Source of the DNA: Herbaspirillum sp. meg3
GTDB taxonomy: Bacteria; Pseudomonadota; Gammaproteobacteria; Burkholderiales; Burkholderiaceae_D
Reading direction: 5' to 3'
DNA length: 64,000 bases
Assembly (NCBI RefSeq): GCF_002257565.1
Contig: NZ_CP022736.1
Coordinates: 4,526,001 to 4,590,000 of the forward strand
In this document: piece after piece, positions 61,057 through 64,000 of the stretch
Position numbering within the stretch: the first letter of the stretch is position 1
Layout of the letters: the number at the start of each line of letters is the position of its first letter
Notes under the pieces: model-generated
What the model saw: only the letters and a program-made list of their open reading frames with translations
The model's database searches: none
What the model was told of the DNA's origin: nothing
Program-made: the position numbers and the translations under genes

Positions 61057-62052
61057 ATGACCGCTTCTTCAGATGCCCTCAGCCGCCTGCTGGCGCTGTA
61101 TCCGGTGCGTACCGTGCTGGATATTCACTGCCATTTCGGCGCGCCATGGCGCCTGGAGGAACAACCTGCAGCAGCCGGCGTCGCCCGCTACCACATGATT
61201 CTGAGCGGCACCGCCCTGCTCGACGCGGAAGATCAACGAGGCACGGCGTTGCAGCCCGGCGATATCGTGTTCTTTCCGCATGGATCCGCGCATACCCTGC
61301 ATACCGCCGGACGTGGCAAACAGGCCTTGCCGCAAGATGCGCCGCGCCACGAAGAAGATTTTTTGATCCGCAAGCAAACCGCCAACGTCGACAGCTGCAC
61401 CAAGCCGCATACCGATATTCTGTGCGGCCAGTTTCATTTCGCTGCAGAAACGGCCTCGGCCTTGTTGCGCTCGCTGCCGCCGGTGATGCTGGTACGCACG
61501 GCAGGACGCGCGGACTTTGCCGGGCTAGGCACCTTGATGAGCATGCTCAGCATCGAAACAGAAACGCCGCGCCCCGGCGCCCATGCAGTAACAACGCAAC
61601 TGTCTTCCGCTTTGTTTGCGCTGCTCATGCGCGCCTGGCTGGATCAGGAGGAAGCACGCAAAGTCCCGGGCTTGTTCGCGTTGCTGGCGTCGCCGCGTTT
61701 GCAGCGCGCGCTGCAATGCATGCTGAGTGAACCCGGACGCGCGTGGTCGCTGGAAGAGCTGGCCGACGCCTGCCACTTGTCGCGCACTACTTTTGCAAGG
61801 TTGTTTCGCGCTACTGCAGGCGCCACACCGGGAGAAGTCCTCACGCGCACGCGCATGGCGCAGGCTGGTTATCTGCTGGCTGACCGGCAGCACAGCGTGG
61901 CCGACGTCGCTGAAGCAGTCGGCTACCAATCGGAAGCCTCGTTTAACCGCGTCTTCAAACGCCACTTCCACATTGGCCCCGGCCAATACCGCCGCGAAGC
62001 GCGTAAGGTCGTCAATGCAAATCTGAATACAAAGGCCGGTATCAACGCATGA
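61057..62052 (+). CDS. AraC-family transcriptional regulator with cupin sensor
   Basis: 331 residues. N-terminal cupin_6 sensor domain (DIHCHFGAPWRLEEQ... GDIVFFPHGSAHTLHTAG shortened) and C-terminal tandem HTH (EELADACHLSRTTFARLFRATAGATPGEVLTRTRMAQAGYLL... VADVAEAVGYQSEASFNRVFKRHFH). Divergent from the AhpD-like gene, its likely target. Confidence 0.93.
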   Translation: MTASSDALSRLLALYPVRTVLDIHCHFGAPWRLEEQPAAAGVARYHMILSGTALLDAEDQRGTALQPGDIVFFPHGSAHTLHTAGRGKQALPQDAPRHEEDFLIRKQTANVDSCTKPHTDILCGQFHFAAETASALLRSLPPVMLVRTAGRADFAGLGTLMSMLSIETETPRPGAHAVTTQLSSALFALLMRAWLDQEEARKVPGLFALLASPRLQRALQCMLSEPGRAWSLEELADACHLSRTTFARLFRATAGATPGEVLTRTRMAQAGYLLADRQHSVADVAEAVGYQSEASFNRVFKRHFHIGPGQYRREARKVVNANLNTKAGINA

Positions 62053-62324
62053 CAATACTTTTAAAGTATCAAGATATATAAATCGAGATATTTTACATCG
62101 CAAAATGCGGCTCCTATAATCGCACCCAACAAGAACAATAATGCTCAGGGATGGATGCCGATGCCAATAATGCGGCTGCATGAGCAGGAGACCGCAACAG
62201 CACACTACTTGGCGCTTTATTGATATTGATACTGCACACAAGCACGCCGTCCCGGTTTTCTGCCCGTCGAAAGACCTTGCCTCCCTGTTGATCCGAATCG
62301 TTTGCCGATGCAAGGGAAGTCAAC
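62053..62324. other. spacer upstream of exported hydrolase
   Basis: 272 bases, AT-rich at the left (62,060-62,100). No gene. Nothing beyond a weak ribosome-binding site for the next gene was identified. Confidence 0.4.
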
Positions 62325-63368
62325 ATGGCCATGGCCACCGCTATCAAGATCACAAGTACCTCGTTGCTGGCAGCCGCCTTGTTGCTGCCGTCGGCGAGCT
62401 ACGCAAAGAAATCCGCAGAAGACATTCCGCCACCGCAAGTCGTCATGCTTGCCCCGGGTGCCCAGCAATACGCTTTTGCCATCTACGCCAACAACTCGCT
62501 GAGCGAAACCAACACCTCCATCACGCGCGCCATCATTCTGGAGCATGGCGTCAAGCGCGACGGCGACCGCTACTTTGAAACCGGCCTGGATTTCCTGCAC
62601 AAGGCCAAACTCGATCCGGCGCAAAACCTGCTGCTGACACCCAATTTCCTCACCGAAGGCGACAGCTTGTCGGACAGCAAGATGGCTTTGTGGCGCGGCG
62701 ACAACTGGATGCAAGGTCAGGATTCGACACACGGCAAGACCGGCATCAGCTCGTTCCGCGTGTTTGACGACATCGCGGCCTTCCTGACTTCCGGACGCTT
62801 CCCGGCATTGAAGGAAATCGTCTTCATCGGCCACTCCGCCGGTGCGCAGTTGATGCAGCGCTACGCCGTGCTGAACAATACCGACGAAAAACTCAGGCAA
62901 GCCGGCGTCAAGGTGCGCTACGTCATTTCCAGCCCCTCGTCTTATCTGTATCTGGACAACAACCGTCCGACCGGTAATGCGGATAACGGTTTTGCACCGG
63001 CCGGCAGCATCACCTGCCCCGGCTACGACAACTACCGCTACGGCCTCGGCGAGATGCTGCCCTACGGACAAGGGCTGAATGGTGAAGCGCTGTTCAAACG
63101 CTACGCCGCGCGCGACGTCACCTACATGGTCGGCAGCAAGGACAACAACCCCAATCACCGCTTCCTCGACAAGACCTGCGGTGCCCGCCTGCAAGGGTCC
63201 AACCGTGTTGAACGCCACGACAACTACGTGCGCTACGAACAATTCCTCGCCAAGAAATGGCAAACACCGGTGCATCACCCCGACTTTGAAGTCCCGGGTG
63301 CGGGCCACGAAGCCGGCGGTTTGTTCGGATCAGATATCGCTGCGGAAAAGATCTTCCCGGCGCAATAA
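62325..63368 (+). CDS. exported alpha/beta hydrolase
   Basis: 347 residues with a signal peptide (LLAAALLLPSASYA). Nucleophile elbow IGHSAGAQLMQRYA; acid and His parts include VEVPGAGHEAGGLFGSD-like C-terminal segment (GAGHEAGG). Cys in DKTCGAR and ITCPGYDN could make a disulfide. AAGGGA before the ATG. Secreted esterase or hydrolase of unknown substrate. Confidence 0.82.
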   Translation: MAMATAIKITSTSLLAAALLLPSASYAKKSAEDIPPPQVVMLAPGAQQYAFAIYANNSLSETNTSITRAIILEHGVKRDGDRYFETGLDFLHKAKLDPAQNLLLTPNFLTEGDSLSDSKMALWRGDNWMQGQDSTHGKTGISSFRVFDDIAAFLTSGRFPALKEIVFIGHSAGAQLMQRYAVLNNTDEKLRQAGVKVRYVISSPSSYLYLDNNRPTGNADNGFAPAGSITCPGYDNYRYGLGEMLPYGQGLNGEALFKRYAARDVTYMVGSKDNNPNHRFLDKTCGARLQGSNRVERHDNYVRYEQFLAKKWQTPVHHPDFEVPGAGHEAGGLFGSDIAAEKIFPAQ

Positions 63369-63459
63369 CGAACGCAACAGCGAGCAACACCAACGACGGC
63401 GCCGCAATAACACACTGACGAGCGCCGCGTAAAAAACAGAAGAATCAGGAGACAGGGAA

Positions 63460-64000
63460 ATGAACAAACCACGTTTTGCCGCGCACCGCCGGCGAATATC
63501 GGCGCCGGCCGGTCGCATGCTGACCATGCAAGTACTGACCATGCTGGCCGCTGCGCCGGTAGCGGTTTATGCACAAACGCCGCCAAGCTCCGGCAGCATC
63601 TTCGACGCCAATCGCCAGCAACTGACGCCGACCGACCGCGAGCGCCTGCAGCAACAGGATCAGGGTCAGCCACGTCAACGCGTGCAAATCGAAAAAGAAA
63701 CGCAGGACACCGACGATGCCGGTTCGTCGGCCGCGCAGCAGGCTGCCGTCAGCGTCAAGGTCAGCAGCTTTGCACTGAGCGGCAACGCCTCCATCGACGA
63801 CGCCGTGCTGCAAGCCGAACTGAGTGAATTCATCGGACAGGAACTGGACTTCAACGGCCTGCGCAAAGCTGCTTCGCGCATCACCAATCTCTATCGCGCC
63901 CGAGGCTATCTGGTCGCACGTGCCTACCTTCCGGCGCAAGAGATCCGTGACGGCAAGGTCTCCATCGCCGTACGCGAGGGCGTCATCGGCCAGGTCATCG
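63460..64000 (+). CDS. TpsB-family two-partner secretion transporter, 3'-truncated by window edge
   Basis: 180 residues visible, open to the edge. A basic N-terminus and hydrophobic run form a long signal region ending AVYAQ. A Gln/Arg-rich linker follows; then a ShlB-type POTRA domain (VSVKVSSFALSGNASIDDAVLQ... GLRKAASRITNLYRARGYLVARAYLP shortened) ending in VAVREGVIGQVI-like sequence. Known TpsB proteins (FhaC, ShlB) are outer-membrane barrels exporting a large TpsA adhesin/haemolysin. The TpsA gene should lie beyond 64,000. Confidence 0.85.
   Translation, partial: MNKPRFAAHRRRISAPAGRMLTMQVLTMLAAAPVAVYAQTPPSSGSIFDANRQQLTPTDRERLQQQDQGQPRQRVQIEKETQDTDDAGSSAAQQAAVSVKVSSFALSGNASIDDAVLQAELSEFIGQELDFNGLRKAASRITNLYRARGYLVARAYLPAQEIRDGKVSIAVREGVIGQVI

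Overview
The window looks like a chromosomal segment of a GC-rich betaproteobacterium of the order Burkholderiales, most likely Oxalobacteraceae and Herbaspirillum-like. I base this on protein character and on the housekeeping order (deoxynucleoside kinase-panB, grpE-dnaK-dnaJ, hemH, hrcA, nadK, recN, fur, bamE, dapB, leuS-lptE-holA-proA). No tRNA, rRNA or CRISPR was seen. Two genes run off the window: a deoxynucleoside kinase on the left and a two-partner-secretion transporter on the right.

1-17 kb is core. It holds nucleotide salvage and pantothenate synthesis, carbonic anhydrase, and the heat-shock chaperones grpE-dnaK-dnaJ, with sigma-32-like promoters in front of both grpE and dnaK. A 30-residue membrane protein precedes ferrochelatase. 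RecN, NAD kinase, a HAD phosphatase, HrcA, Fur, BamE and DapB follow, then an ExbB/ExbD pair with an orphan barstar-like gene. 16.5-22.2 kb is one minus-strand operon: a LacI-type regulator, a solute-binding protein, two permeases, an ATPase and a metallophosphoesterase, several of them translationally coupled. This suggests uptake and dephosphorylation of a phosphorus-containing solute.

22.4-30.6 kb is core again (leuS, lptE, holA, proA, hemJ, a DsbA-like isomerase, a THUMP rRNA methyltransferase). 30.7-37.8 kb is a catabolic cluster: DoxX, LigB-type dioxygenase, LysR, then a cupin dioxygenase, two SDRs, an MFS permease and an IclR regulator. Two clean palindromes lie before the cupin gene. 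A Gly-rich periplasmic protein, a Tat-exported PhoD phosphatase and an ammonium transporter follow. The ammonium transporter has a well-formed NtrC/sigma-54 control region.

The main find is 41,823-50,832. This 9.0-kb block sits exactly behind the amt stop codon. It is bounded by inverted terminal repeats (22 of 26 bases identical, TG...CA ends), carries multiple copies of a 13-bp end motif, and is flanked by a GTAG direct repeat. These are the hallmarks of an IS21-family-type element, yet no istA/istB is present. It carries a LysR-controlled operon (aldo/keto reductase, MFS exporter, exported cupin/carboxymuconolactone-decarboxylase fusion, lipoprotein hydrolase, Tat-exported hydrolase with a Cys nucleophile) plus an IS110 transposase. 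I read it as a non-autonomous mobile cassette.

50.8-64 kb returns to chromosome: an unknown protein, a CDF metal exporter, a FapA/DUF342 protein, a Cys-cluster protein, a PaaI thioesterase, LysR plus SBF transporter, a glyoxalase-fold protein, a WYL regulator, DUF2325, AhpD/AraC and an exported alpha/beta hydrolase. Two copies of a structured intergenic repeat lie at 57.7 and 59.6 kb; the core sequence is conserved while the pairing arms differ but still pair.
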